Source of the DNA: Rickettsia typhi
GTDB taxonomy: Bacteria > Pseudomonadota > Alphaproteobacteria > Rickettsiales > UBA1997
DNA: 51,420 nt
NCBI GenBank assembly: GCA_945862075.1
Contig: CAMAWV010000004.1
Location: 1-51,420, forward strand
Direction: 5' to 3'
Position 1 is the first letter of the stretch; every line of letters begins with the position of its first letter. The notes beneath the pieces were generated by a model, which was not told the DNA's origin, did no database searches, and saw only the letters and a program-made list of their open reading frames with translations. The position numbers were made by a program, and so were the translations under genes. Of this stretch, positions 43,026 to 51,420 are shown in pieces.

Positions 43026-44291
43026 TTAGCAAGTAATTTTTTTTAAACCTTGTAAATAAGATTGTAAAGCTTCTGGCACATCTACCGAACCATCAGAATT
43101 TTGATAATTTTCTAAAATAGCCACCAAAGTTCGGCCCACCGCCAAAGAAGAGCCATTTAAAGTGTGAGCAAAAAAACTTTGATTATTTTGTTTGTATTTA
43201 ATATTTGCCCTTCTTGCCTGAAAATCACCACAATTAGAGCAGCTAGAAATTTCGCGGTATTTATTTTGTGAAGGCAACCACACCTCTAAATCATAGGTTT
43301 TTTGAGCACAAAAACCCATATCGCCAGTGCAAAGCAAAATTTTTCGAAACGGCAAGCCTAATTTTTGCAACACCGTGCCAGCTATTTTTGTCATTCTTTC
43401 GTGCTCTTCTTGCGAATTTTGAGCGGTAGTAATTGAAACCAGCTCAACCTTTTTAAACTGATGCTGGCGAATCATACCTTTAGTATCTTTACCTGCCGCT
43501 CCTGCTTCTTGACGAAAACACGGAGTGTAGGCTACAAATCGCATTGGCAATTGTTTAGCATCGAGAGTTTTATTTGCAACTAAATTAACCAAGGAAACTT
43601 CACTAGTAGGAATAAGCCAATAATCATCTTCGGTTTTAAAAGCTTCATCGGCAAATTTTGGCAACTGTCCCGCCTTTAACATTGCTTCAGATTTTACTAA
43701 ATTTGGCGGAGAAACCTCGCAATAACCATGGCTTAAAGCTATATCAAGCATAAAATTTGCCAAGGCTCTTTCAAGGTTTGCCAAATGGCCAGTAAGAGTA
43801 GAAAACCTAGCTCCAGACATCAGGGCAGATTGCTCAAAATCAAGCATTTTTAGGTTTTTACCAATTTCATCGTGAGCAAGTGGAGTAAAATTAAATTCTC
43901 TAATTTTACCAAAAGTTTCAACCACCATATTTTGCTCTTCGCTCGCACCTATCGGCACATCGTTTTGTGGTAAATTAGGAATTTGTAGCAGTAAATTTTC
44001 AAGCTCAAGCTCAAAATTATTTTGCTCTTGCAAGTTTTTTAGCTGTTGATTGATAGATTTTACTTCTTCTGATAATATGTTTACCTGCTGTTGATTTTGC
44101 TCTTTTTTAGCTATGGCAATATTGTTTACTATGCTATTTTTTTTTGCCTGCCAATCTTGAATTAATTGAATTTGCTGTTTTCGTTTTTGGTTTAGATCGA
44201 TAATTTGTTGGGCAGAAAAATTACTGCCTCGATTTTGCATTGCCAAATCAAAATTTTGCGGATTCTGACAAACATATTGTAAATTTATCAT
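43026..44291 (-). CDS. serS: Seryl-tRNA synthetase
   Basis: The 421-residue class II synthetase has the N-terminal coiled-coil arm (about 25-105, Gln- and Lys-rich) that grips tRNA-Ser. The catalytic core contains LIPTSEVSLVNLVANK, motif 2 FVAYTPCFRQEAGAAGKDTKGMIRQHQF (in 251-280), EISSCSNCGDFQARR and motif 3 HTLNGSSLAVGRTLVAILEN. Its ATG overlaps the stop of the ABC transporter gene (ATGA). Confidence 0.97.
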   Translation of the reverse strand: MINLQYVCQNPQNFDLAMQNRGSNFSAQQIIDLNQKRKQQIQLIQDWQAKKNSIVNNIAIAKKEQNQQQVNILSEEVKSINQQLKNLQEQNNFELELENLLLQIPNLPQNDVPIGASEEQNMVVETFGKIREFNFTPLAHDEIGKNLKMLDFEQSALMSGARFSTLTGHLANLERALANFMLDIALSHGYCEVSPPNLVKSEAMLKAGQLPKFADEAFKTEDDYWLIPTSEVSLVNLVANKTLDAKQLPMRFVAYTPCFRQEAGAAGKDTKGMIRQHQFKKVELVSITTAQNSQEEHERMTKIAGTVLQKLGLPFRKILLCTGDMGFCAQKTYDLEVWLPSQNKYREISSCSNCGDFQARRANIKYKQNNQSFFAHTLNGSSLAVGRTLVAILENYQNSDGSVDVPEALQSYLQGLKKITC

Positions 44292-46048
44292 GAGATATTT
44301 ATTAAGTTAGTATCTGCATCAAACATTTTGCGATAAAAGCCATTTAAAGCCATTAACTGTTGATGACTACCATATTCGGCGATTTTGCCTTGCTGAATAA
44401 AGGCGATTTTTTGACAATTACTTAAAAAAGATAAACGATGCGCGATAGTAATTACTGTTTTATGATTGGCAAGCTGATTTATTGCCTGCATAACTAATTG
44501 TTGATTTTTATTATCGAGAGCTGAAGTTATTTCGTCAAAAAGTAATATTGGAGAATCTTTTATAATTGCTCTTGCCAAAGCAATTCGTTGCCTTTCGCCA
44601 CCAGAAATTTTGATACCTTTTTCACCTACCAAAGTGTCGAGACCATTTTCTAAAGACAAAATAAAATGAAAAGCTGGTGTGTTTTCAATTAAAGATAAAA
44701 CTTGTTGTTTAGTTATGCTTTTATTAACATAAGTAATATTTTCAAAAACTGTGCCTGAAAAAATAAAAGAATTTTGCGAAATATAAGCAAATTGCTCACG
44801 CAAAACAGCTAATGATAAAGTATTAATATTATGATTATTTAACAATATTTGCCCACTATTCACCTGTTGAAACCTCAGCAACAATTGCAAGATAGTGCTT
44901 TTACCAGAGCCACTTAAACCCACAATGCCAATTTTTTCTCCATAGGTAATGTTTAAATCTAGGTTATCTAGAATATTTTGTTTAGTATTTTCTTGATAAC
45001 AAAAACTCACTTGGCAAAAATTAATAGTAATTGGAGGATTGATTAGAATATTTTCTGATGATTGCTGATTTGACAAAGCTAAATTTGACTTAATCGCCAA
45101 AAGCTCGCCAATTTTTTTAAGAGCACCATTAGCGGTTTGCATTTGACCAGTAACCTGACTTAAACCAACCAAAGAAGTTGCTACCAAAACCGCATAAAAC
45201 AAGAAAGAAGAAAGATCGCCTGCGGTGATTTTGCTAGATAAAACATCATGTCCGCCAACTAACACAATAATTGAAACCGCTCCAAAAGAAATAGCAATAA
45301 CCAAAGCAACCAACAAAGCTTTTAGATGAATTTTTTGCAACGAAGATTGTAAAGCATTATTGCACTGCTGATTAAAATTAGCAATTTCGCGATTTTCACA
45401 TAAATATGCCTGAATGGTTTGAATACCGTTTAAACTTTCTTCAATATGTGCCGAAACAGAAGCGACAGCATTTTGAGTTTGGTAAGCAACTTTTTTTAAC
45501 ATTTTACCAATAAAAATAATCGGCACAATTGCTAATAAAATAACTAAGAAAGCCAATAAACTTAATTTAACATTAGTAAAAAACAACAATAACAAGCCAC
45601 CAATAAACAAAACCGAATTGCGTAAAAAAAACGAAATATTATTGCTGATAACACTATAAATGAGAGTGGTATCAACGGTGAGTCGAGAAATAATTTCGCC
45701 AGTTTTGGCATTAGTAAAAAAATCGGGAGAAAAAGTTAAGATATGAGAATATAATTTTTGCTTGATATCATTAACTACATTTTCAGCAACCGAATTAATA
45801 AGAAAAGAACGATAATAACCAGCAACAGCCAACACCAAAACAGCCAAAACAACAATAATTATCATTAGGTTAAGATGCGGATTTAATTTATCAAAACCAT
45901 AATCGATAAGATATTTTATAGCTCTGCCAAAAAATAAAATCATGACAGAAGTTATAAACAAAGCCAAGGAAGCTAAAAAAACTTTTTTTTTATAAGGTAA
46001 AAAATAAGGCAGTAAAGACCACAAGCCAAAAGCTTTATTCTTGCTCAT
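44288..46048 (-). CDS. MsbA-type ABC exporter (ATPase fused to membrane domain)
   Basis: The 586-residue half-transporter has six membrane helices (about 15-300) and a C-terminal ATPase with Walker A GLSGSGKST, signature ISGGERQRIALARAI, Walker B ILLFDEITSALD and the switch His in VITIAHRLSF. The membrane part fits the MsbA/LmrA group, which in gram-negatives exports lipid A or lipids. MsbA is plausible given lpxD, but drug export cannot be excluded. It overlaps the CDGSH gene upstream by 14 bases and serS downstream by 4. Confidence 0.88.
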   Translation of the reverse strand: MSKNKAFGLWSLLPYFLPYKKKVFLASLALFITSVMILFFGRAIKYLIDYGFDKLNPHLNLMIIIVVLAVLVLAVAGYYRSFLINSVAENVVNDIKQKLYSHILTFSPDFFTNAKTGEIISRLTVDTTLIYSVISNNISFFLRNSVLFIGGLLLLFFTNVKLSLLAFLVILLAIVPIIFIGKMLKKVAYQTQNAVASVSAHIEESLNGIQTIQAYLCENREIANFNQQCNNALQSSLQKIHLKALLVALVIAISFGAVSIIVLVGGHDVLSSKITAGDLSSFLFYAVLVATSLVGLSQVTGQMQTANGALKKIGELLAIKSNLALSNQQSSENILINPPITINFCQVSFCYQENTKQNILDNLDLNITYGEKIGIVGLSGSGKSTILQLLLRFQQVNSGQILLNNHNINTLSLAVLREQFAYISQNSFIFSGTVFENITYVNKSITKQQVLSLIENTPAFHFILSLENGLDTLVGEKGIKISGGERQRIALARAIIKDSPILLFDEITSALDNKNQQLVMQAINQLANHKTVITIAHRLSFLSNCQKIAFIQQGKIAEYGSHQQLMALNGFYRKMFDADTNLINIS

Positions 46049-46319
46049 TTTGTAAAATTATTTTACTGTGAGATCCGTCGCATAAAACAGGGTGAGAACT
46101 TTGTTTGCAGCCACAAAAATATAGAGTTTCATTTTTCTCGGCAATAAAAGAAATAGATTTCATGACACTAGAACCGTCTGGGTTTTTAAAAGCCTTGTGA
46201 GCGCCATCACAAAATGGTTGTTTAGCCGATAAACCACAAGAACACCAAGAGTATTTTTTTTTGGCCTCAACCTCAACGGCGATTGGCGATGTTTGTGCTA
46301 TTTTTGGTAATTTTGACAT
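46035..46319 (-). CDS. CDGSH iron-sulphur domain protein, two clusters
   Basis: The 94-residue protein has two CDGSH sites, each a three-Cys, one-His [2Fe-2S] site: C26, C28, C37, H41 (CSCGLSAKQPFCDGAH) and C69, C71, C80, H84 (CGCKQSSHPVLCDGSH). Such tandem small proteins are common in alphaproteobacteria; their role is redox or iron-sulphur handling, not settled. Its 5' part and upstream DNA recur 1.6 kb away as a decayed copy. Confidence 0.93.
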   Translation of the reverse strand: MSKLPKIAQTSPIAVEVEAKKKYSWCSCGLSAKQPFCDGAHKAFKNPDGSSVMKSISFIAEKNETLYFCGCKQSSHPVLCDGSHSKIILQNEQE

Positions 46320-46385
46320 AACATTTTGATTAATTTAAAAAGTGTGATAAAAAATTTTATCTTACCGATTTTTTTTTGCAAGAGT
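46161..46385. repeat. Left copy of long direct repeat flanking the RM cassette
   Basis: The 5' half of the CDGSH gene plus its upstream DNA (through a TTTTTTGCAAG string at about 46385) is repeated in direct orientation at about 47938-48172. The coding part is highly similar; the non-coding part is only partly alignable. Confidence 0.75.
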
Positions 46386-46419
46386 TGTTATATTATTTTG
46401 CAAATAATATCATCTCAAT

Positions 46420-47025
46420 TTAATTAATTATAATAAATCTTGTTTTATTTTCTTCTTTGATATTTTTTATAGGAATTTTCCACCATATTTGCCAACTCAT
46501 CGCTGGACTTATTGTTAAAAAAACACCATATTGATTTGTACAAAAATAAGAATTTCCGCCTTTTTTACCTTTTTTTTCTTGCCACATTTTGTAATTTTCT
46601 ATTTTTAAAAAATCACTTTCTAAATATATTAATTGATATGCATGAGTTTTTCCTAGCTTGCATTCGCTATCTTTGTATGGAACCGAAATTATTAAATATC
46701 TGTTTTCATTGAGAAAATTTGTTATTTGTTCTAAATCGCCCTTAAATCGCCCCAATCTATGCCCAGACAATACTAAAAAATCATTATCAACAACACCTTA
46801 TTTTATTTGCATTTCATATTGATTATTTACCGAAATATTACAACCTATATCGTGTCCATTTCCTTTCCAAATAACTTGTTCTGATTTTTTAAAATCACTT
46901 CTAATTGCTTTTGCAATTAATTCTTCTAGTTGCCAAGCTTGATAACGCCCACCCTGAAATAATTCATGAAATTTTCTTAAATCTTTTTCAAGATTTTGAA
47001 GCATTATATCTGTTAATTTATACAT
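46420..47025 (-). pseudogene. Type II restriction endonuclease, interrupted by an in-frame stop
   Basis: Two pieces of 75 and 116 codons lie in the same frame. They are separated by one TAA (46798-46800) and nine sense codons that continue the protein (GVVDNDFLV before LSGHRLGRFKGD). NGHDIGCNI followed by EMQIK resembles a D...(E/Q)xK nuclease core. ATG 47025 starts 3 bases after the methyltransferase gene. The family is inferred from position beside a methyltransferase and the motif, since I do not recognise the specificity. The stop falls directly after the putative catalytic lysine, so truncation would inactivate it. Confidence 0.7.
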
Positions 47026-47028
47026 ATA

Positions 47029-47907
47029 TTATTTAATTAAATCAAGCCATTTATTTGCATATTCTACATAATCAGGATTTAATTCTATTCCTAAAAATCC
47101 ACCCCTAATTCTTTTGCAACAACACATTCAGAGCCGCTACCAGCGAAGGGAATCAATACTCTTGCGTTCTTTTCATTTATACACGATAATATAAGTTTTT
47201 TCGTTAAGGCCATTGGTTTTTGTGTTGGATGTTGTAAAATCTCATGTTCTTGATGATATTTTAATTCTTTATTATTATAAAGATTATTTCCACAAGTTTT
47301 ACACATAAAATGCTTTTCACTTTTTCCAGCGCCACCTGCAAGTGCAGGAATTTTAATTACATCGCGTGGCAGAGCTCCTTTTTCATTAACATTATAAATT
47401 GTTGTTTTACTTCCGAATCTTCCTTTTGTATTTTTTCTTTCTTTACCGGCACATTTTAAATAGTTATTTGTATATGGTTCCCTTATCTGATCAATTTCCA
47501 ACTCTGGTCTTTTATTTTTCCATAAACATAATATAGATTCATATGAACGTTGCCAAAAATGAGAAGAGGGGGTTGTTTTATTTGTATAGTGCCAAACTAA
47601 TATTCTTTGTTTGTCAATGGCATATTCAACAGCTATTCTCGCAAGAATTTCGGGAAAACCATAAACATAAATCAAGCCATTTTTTTGACCATTTAATATA
47701 ATCTTGCAAATGCATTAAATCTTTATTATTACCAAAATCTTTTCCTATGTTATAGGGAGGATCTGCAATTATTGCATTAAATTTATCATTTTGATTTAAT
47801 TTTTGCAATTCTATCAAAATATCACCGCATTTTATTTGAGATACAAATTTTTGGCATTTTTTAATATCGTAAAATTTTTGGTTCTCTAGCAATGATTTAT
47901 TCTGCAT
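47029..47907 (-). pseudogene. DNA methyltransferase (N4/N6, beta-class order), broken by two frameshifts
   Basis: The 5' part has the catalytic IIADPPYNIGKDF. The 3' part has a Cys-x2-Cys-G zinc-like motif (CKTCGNN), HPTQKPMALTKKLI and the AdoMet motif PFAGSGSECVVAKELG. The DPPY-before-FxGxG order is that of beta-class enzymes. The two parts are in different frames near 47650. The join sits at AAAAAATGGCTTGAT, read as KKWLD in the first frame and KNGL(I) in the second, as expected after an out-of-frame deletion between short repeats. A second shift near 47090 (one T short in a T run) cuts off LGIELNPDYVEYANKWLDLI, which reads on to a stop at 47029. Confidence 0.8.
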
Positions 47908-47937
47908 TTCAAAAAGGTTAATAAATTATTATTCATA

Positions 47938-48172
47938 TTTCATGACACTAGAAGCCATCTGGGTTTTTAAAGACTTTATGAGCCCCATCACAAAATGGTT
48001 GTTTAGCCGATAAACCACCAAAATACCAAGAGCATTTTTTGCCAATCTCAACCTCAACGGCAATTAGAGATTTTTGTGCGATTTTTGGTAATTTTGACAT
48101 ATTTATTAATTTTTAAGTCAAAGAGGCAACAAAACAATATTAAAATATTATTGCCTTTATTGTTTTTTGCAA
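47938..48172 (-). pseudogene. Decayed 5' copy of the CDGSH gene and its upstream DNA (right repeat)
   Basis: From ATG 48100 the frame reads MSKLPKIAQKSLIAVEVEIG, close to the functional protein. The first cluster ligands are lost (C26 to Tyr, C28 to Gly). One inserted base near codon 50 then creates a TAG (47948-47950). The second CDGSH site is absent. It lies immediately beyond the methyltransferase gene, in the same orientation as the intact gene. Confidence 0.85.
48120..48160 (-). terminator. Possible terminator downstream of the YhdP-like gene
   Basis: AAAGAGGCAA (48120-48129) can pair with TTGCCTTT (48151-48158) around a self-complementary AT-rich loop. It lies about 70-110 bases past the stop of the large minus-strand gene. 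The T run is weak. Confidence 0.35.
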
Positions 48173-48227
48173 GGTTTAAATGAAAATATCAGCATTATGA
48201 GACTGTTGCATGGTGCAATAGCTTTCA

Positions 48228-51125
48228 TTATTCAAATAAATTTTGAATAGCAGTAGGAACCAAGGCCGAAATTTTATTTACCTCAAGCTTACCTTGTGGG
48301 TTACTTTTATTTTTAACATACTGATATCGAATTCCAAAAACTCCTCCGCCATCATTACCAATGAGTAATTCTTTAAATATATTGCCTAGAATTGGCACTT
48401 TTCCTAAACCAAATAAATTATTCACTACATATGCTGGAATTAATAATCCTTTAAGTTGCATTTCTTGATTAGTTAAATTTATATTTCCTTTACTGGTAAT
48501 ACCAATGACAAGATTATTTGCTAAAAAAGAATTGATGACAAAATTATTCTTACGTAAATCAAAATCGGCTTTTACATTATTAAAGGTAGTTTTATTGTTT
48601 TTAAACACTTTATTTTTAATTTGCGATTTTAACTGGTCGTTAGCCAATTGCTTAATGTTTTCATTTTCAAATATACTGATATTGCCGATATTTGATAATT
48701 TTCCAGATAAATTAAAGCCATCTTGACTTTTTTTCTGCTTAACATCTAGCAATACACCACCTTCTGATAATTGATGATTTTGCATAAAAATATCAGCCAA
48801 ATAAACAATATCTTCGATACTTATTTTCACGATATTTTCTTGCTGATTAAAATTTTCGCTTTTTATGATAATATTTTTATTATCAGGAGTCTCGGCTTTA
48901 ATATTTAAATAATCACAATACCAACCTATACAACTAGCATCGGCAACAACATTATGAATGGTTTTATTATTAAATAAATCGAGTTTCTGCAGAGCAATAG
49001 AAATTTTAAAATTATTCTCACCGTTATATTTAGTATTTTTAAAAAATTCGGCATTATTATTTAAAAAATCGTTGATATTAAAATATTTACCAGTAAGTTT
49101 AATAATCTGCGGAGCGGAAGTGTTTTTTTGTTGATAAGAAAAGCTATAATTTTGTTTAGCAAAATTTTGATTACTAAAATAAATATTCTTGATAAAAAAT
49201 GGTTGATAAGAAAATTGTATCTCACCTTTAAGCTTTTTCTTGCCCAAGATAGTTTTTAGCTCAATGTTATTAATAGAAATATCATTAGCAACTGCAAGAA
49301 TAAAATTTAAATTAGCTTTTTCACCTGATTTTTTATTTAAAGCTAAGTTTTTTAACATTAATTTTGTTTTTTCTAGATCGATATTAATGTTAAAATTATT
49401 ACTATTAAGCGGTTTTGTAACTTTAATATCGGCCTCACCTTCTAAAAATCTATTTTTAACCTGATAAGCTTGGGTGTGTACACTTAAAAAAACATCATGC
49501 AAATCAAATTTTTCTTTATACAGAGGCAGTTCTAAAAATAATTCACTTACAGCATTGCCGTTTAAATATTTCTTTACATTGCTATGAAAATTATCATTAT
49601 TGTTTATTGGCTTTAATAATTCAGAAGCATCGCCAAAAATTGCACCTGATATTTGCAGTAAATATTTTGGATTAGCAAAATCTGGAATAACCACTTTTGC
49701 CTTATTAATTTTACTATTTAAAATACTTGCTTCATCAATATTGATAACCATATTTTTTTTGCTAAAAATCGCCACACCAGAAGCATTGTTAACTTCTGGA
49801 AAATTTGGATGATATTTAAGATTAGTATTTTTAAAATTAACCGAAGCATCAATATTTTGTAAATTTGTTTCATTTGTGCTATGCAACAAAGTAAGATTAG
49901 TGTTGCCAGTAATTTTACCATCTTTAAAATGATGTAAAAACCAAGTTCTGATATTGTTTTGATTTAACACTAAAGGCCAAAAAGTTGCTAATTCGTCTAT
50001 GTTTAAATCTATAACATCAAAATGAAGAAATGATTGATAACTATTGTTTGGCTGTTTTTCAATATTAACTTCTGCCCTTATTTTTCCGTTTGATTGTTGT
50101 TTATCATTCGATATTTTATTTATTAATTCTGCCTCTATATTATTAAAAACAACATTTTTATTTTCTAAATCAACTTTAAATTTAGCATTAAAATTACGAA
50201 AATTAATATTCTCTGAAAATATTTTTTTTTGAATAAAATTGCCATAGTCAATTTTTAAATCAAACTCTACAGATGGTAAAATATCAAGAACATAAGCAAA
50301 AATAATATTACCATAAACTATACCATTTAAATTATCAGGCATTGCTGAATTAGGAAAAAAACCTAGTAAATGATTAGTATTAAAATTTTTGATTTTACTT
50401 TCACACCTGATACTGCTTTGATTTTTTAACACACACAGATTATCGAGATAAAAACTAGACTTATTAACATCAAAACTTAAGCTATTTTTGTTGACTAAAA
50501 TGATTTGCTGATTTTTTATGGTTATTTGCAAATTACTGTTTAACTTCCAGAAACGATATAAACTATTGTTATGAATTACTGTAATTGTACCATCTTTAAT
50601 TTCGATTTGTTTAATTGGTTGAGAACTATTCGAAAATAATTGATAAAAAGTTGTTAAAAACTGATTATTATCATTAGAATTTGCTGATTTTTTGGTATCA
50701 ATGATAAATTCTGGTTTGTTAATGGTAAGTTTGGAGATATTAATTTTAAACAAAAGTAAATCAAGTAACGAGAGCTCGGTTTCGGCTTTTTTAATCAGTA
50801 AGAATTTTTTTTTACTATTAATATCGCCAAAAACCGAAGGAGCGATTGATTCTTGTAAAATTTGCAATCCAGAAAGTGAAATTTTCAGAGTTCCGTATTT
50901 AGTGAAACCAATAGAAGTTTCTTTAATTTTTACTTTACCTAAAAAATTTTTATCGAGATATTGTTGAATTTTTACAGTAATAAAAGGTATAGATCTAGGC
51001 TGCGCCGAAACCAAAGCTATAAAATAAAATAAAATAGTAACAACAGTTAAACTTAAAAAAATCGCAATCTTATAAAATATTGGCACTCTTTTTTTAATGT
51101 TTTGCGAAATTTTTTTAATTTGCAT
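48228..51125 (-). CDS. AsmA/YhdP-like large envelope protein
   Basis: The 965-residue protein has one N-terminal membrane helix (FYKIAIFLSLTVVTILFYFIALVS), then long beta-strand-rich repeats. It ends in an AsmA-like C-terminal domain with GNINLTNQEMQLKGLLIPAYVVNNLFGLGKVPILGN (in 885-922) and IGNDGGGVFGIRY, which fits the DUF3971/YhdP subgroup. Such proteins form periplasm-spanning grooves that carry phospholipid to the outer membrane. The ATG shares one base with the aroB stop (TGATG), indicating coupling. Shorter than E. coli YhdP (about 1270), as expected for reduced genomes. Confidence 0.82.
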   Translation of the reverse strand: MQIKKISQNIKKRVPIFYKIAIFLSLTVVTILFYFIALVSAQPRSIPFITVKIQQYLDKNFLGKVKIKETSIGFTKYGTLKISLSGLQILQESIAPSVFGDINSKKKFLLIKKAETELSLLDLLLFKINISKLTINKPEFIIDTKKSANSNDNNQFLTTFYQLFSNSSQPIKQIEIKDGTITVIHNNSLYRFWKLNSNLQITIKNQQIILVNKNSLSFDVNKSSFYLDNLCVLKNQSSIRCESKIKNFNTNHLLGFFPNSAMPDNLNGIVYGNIIFAYVLDILPSVEFDLKIDYGNFIQKKIFSENINFRNFNAKFKVDLENKNVVFNNIEAELINKISNDKQQSNGKIRAEVNIEKQPNNSYQSFLHFDVIDLNIDELATFWPLVLNQNNIRTWFLHHFKDGKITGNTNLTLLHSTNETNLQNIDASVNFKNTNLKYHPNFPEVNNASGVAIFSKKNMVINIDEASILNSKINKAKVVIPDFANPKYLLQISGAIFGDASELLKPINNNDNFHSNVKKYLNGNAVSELFLELPLYKEKFDLHDVFLSVHTQAYQVKNRFLEGEADIKVTKPLNSNNFNINIDLEKTKLMLKNLALNKKSGEKANLNFILAVANDISINNIELKTILGKKKLKGEIQFSYQPFFIKNIYFSNQNFAKQNYSFSYQQKNTSAPQIIKLTGKYFNINDFLNNNAEFFKNTKYNGENNFKISIALQKLDLFNNKTIHNVVADASCIGWYCDYLNIKAETPDNKNIIIKSENFNQQENIVKISIEDIVYLADIFMQNHQLSEGGVLLDVKQKKSQDGFNLSGKLSNIGNISIFENENIKQLANDQLKSQIKNKVFKNNKTTFNNVKADFDLRKNNFVINSFLANNLVIGITSKGNINLTNQEMQLKGLLIPAYVVNNLFGLGKVPILGNIFKELLIGNDGGGVFGIRYQYVKNKSNPQGKLEVNKISALVPTAIQNLFE

Positions 51126-51420
51126 CAGATAAAACGATGTAAAACTTGTTGAAAAATTTTAAAATCAACACCTTTAATTATTTTAGCTAGCCCAATATTT
51201 TGCAACAAAATAAAGGTAAGTTGTTGATGGTAATTTTTTTTATCTTTAAAAATATGCTGTTCTAAATTAGTTGCTAACCAAGAAAAATCAAAAAACTTAC
51301 CATGCAGTTTAAAACCAGCTTGCTGTAAATGATTATAGGCTTTTGTTGCTTCTTGTAAACTTAACATATTTAACAAAACCGACATTTTCATAGCCATAGC
51401 CATGCCAAGAGCCACTGCTT
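51125..51420 (-). CDS. aroB: 3-dehydroquinate synthase, C-terminal part (5' end outside window)
   Basis: The frame is open to the window edge and begins EAVALGMAMAMKMS-like (the E is inferred from the two edge bases). This is the segment after the metal-ligand His of AroB (HGEAVAxGM). It continues AYNHLQQAGF and ends with DKKNYHQQLTFILLQNIGLAKII, the usual Lys-containing C-terminal domain. AroB makes dehydroquinate in the shikimate pathway. It is upstream of and coupled to the YhdP-like gene. Confidence 0.85.
   Translation of the reverse strand, partial: AVALGMAMAMKMSVLLNMLSLQEATKAYNHLQQAGFKLHGKFFDFSWLATNLEQHIFKDKKNYHQQLTFILLQNIGLAKIIKGVDFKIFQQVLHRFI

Noticed and set aside
46798..47025. Independent 75-residue gene
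   Set aside because: The frame continues past the stop with matching coding sequence, so it is the 5' part of the interrupted endonuclease gene.
47091..47675. Separate 194-residue methyltransferase gene starting at 47675
   Set aside because: It lacks the catalytic DPPY, which is in the adjoining frame. The two are pieces of one broken gene.
48180..48227. TTGCA-TGG-TGCAA palindrome as an operator or terminator
   Set aside because: The stem is only five pairs with no T tract, within chance expectation for this composition.

Overview
The window is strongly AT-rich with very short gaps between genes. The gene content points to an alphaproteobacterium, most likely in or near the Rickettsiales. 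It has scattered single genes where other bacteria have clusters (a lone virB11, a lone ccoN, fixH beside rnpA), a small DUF2610-like protein known mainly from Rickettsiaceae, and a reduced, tightly packed layout. It nevertheless keeps purine synthesis (purC, purS, purQ, purN), dethiobiotin synthase, acetylglutamate kinase, O2-dependent haem synthesis (hemF), glutamine-dependent NAD synthetase, lipid A (lpxD), peptidoglycan genes (ddl, ftsQ), a porin and a cbb3 oxidase subunit. That suggests a less reduced lineage than Rickettsia itself. The family cannot be fixed from this window alone.

Layout. 1-1.5 kb: 3' end of a type III restriction endonuclease subunit. 1.6-5.0 kb: rplU-rpmA, a VOC protein, mnmE, then rpsL-rpsG ending at a strong hairpin. 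5.2-11.8 kb: hemF-purC-[PD-(D/E)XK-like gene]-purS-purQ-purN-def-gspF-bioD. 11.8-16.6 kb: argB, an unknown basic protein, coaBC, a DUF2610-like gene, ddl, ftsQ. 16.7-20.6 kb: a 1298-residue DUF4011-helicase-Vsr-like protein, a probable defence gene. 20.7-32.35 kb: a long plus-strand run with panE, an unknown exported protein, a SafE-like gene, ccoN, a RimK-like ligase, engB, a porin, virB11, lpxD, yejE and nadE. 32.36-35.22 kb: an accessory island of unfamiliar minus-strand ORFs with tandem repeats and decayed pieces of the hemF-purC locus. 35.2-51.4 kb, mostly minus strand: a KimA-like transporter, gap, tolR, lolA, gltP, fixH, rnpA, rpmH (too short for routine ORF calling), rpsT, serS, an MsbA-like exporter, a CDGSH protein, a decayed restriction-modification (RM) cassette, a YhdP-like giant and the C-terminus of aroB.

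Two accessory regions deserve most attention. The first is the 32.4-35.2 kb island. Two membrane-type proteins with no recognisable family each sit downstream of a shared leader containing 11-bp repeats. Each leader is backed by a degenerate copy of the hemF/purC junction, and the better copy shows a hemF deletion between two 11-bp direct repeats. The second is the RM cassette at 46.4-47.9 kb. It lies between a full CDGSH gene and a decayed direct copy of that gene's 5' half, which is the arrangement expected of RM insertion with long target duplication. Both genes of the cassette carry inactivating lesions. Counting the type III Res, the nuclease-like gene inside the pur operon and the helicase-nuclease, the 51 kb holds four separate defence-type loci.

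I saw no tRNA, rRNA, CRISPR array or intact insertion sequence. Family assignments rest on motifs read by eye; no database search was run.
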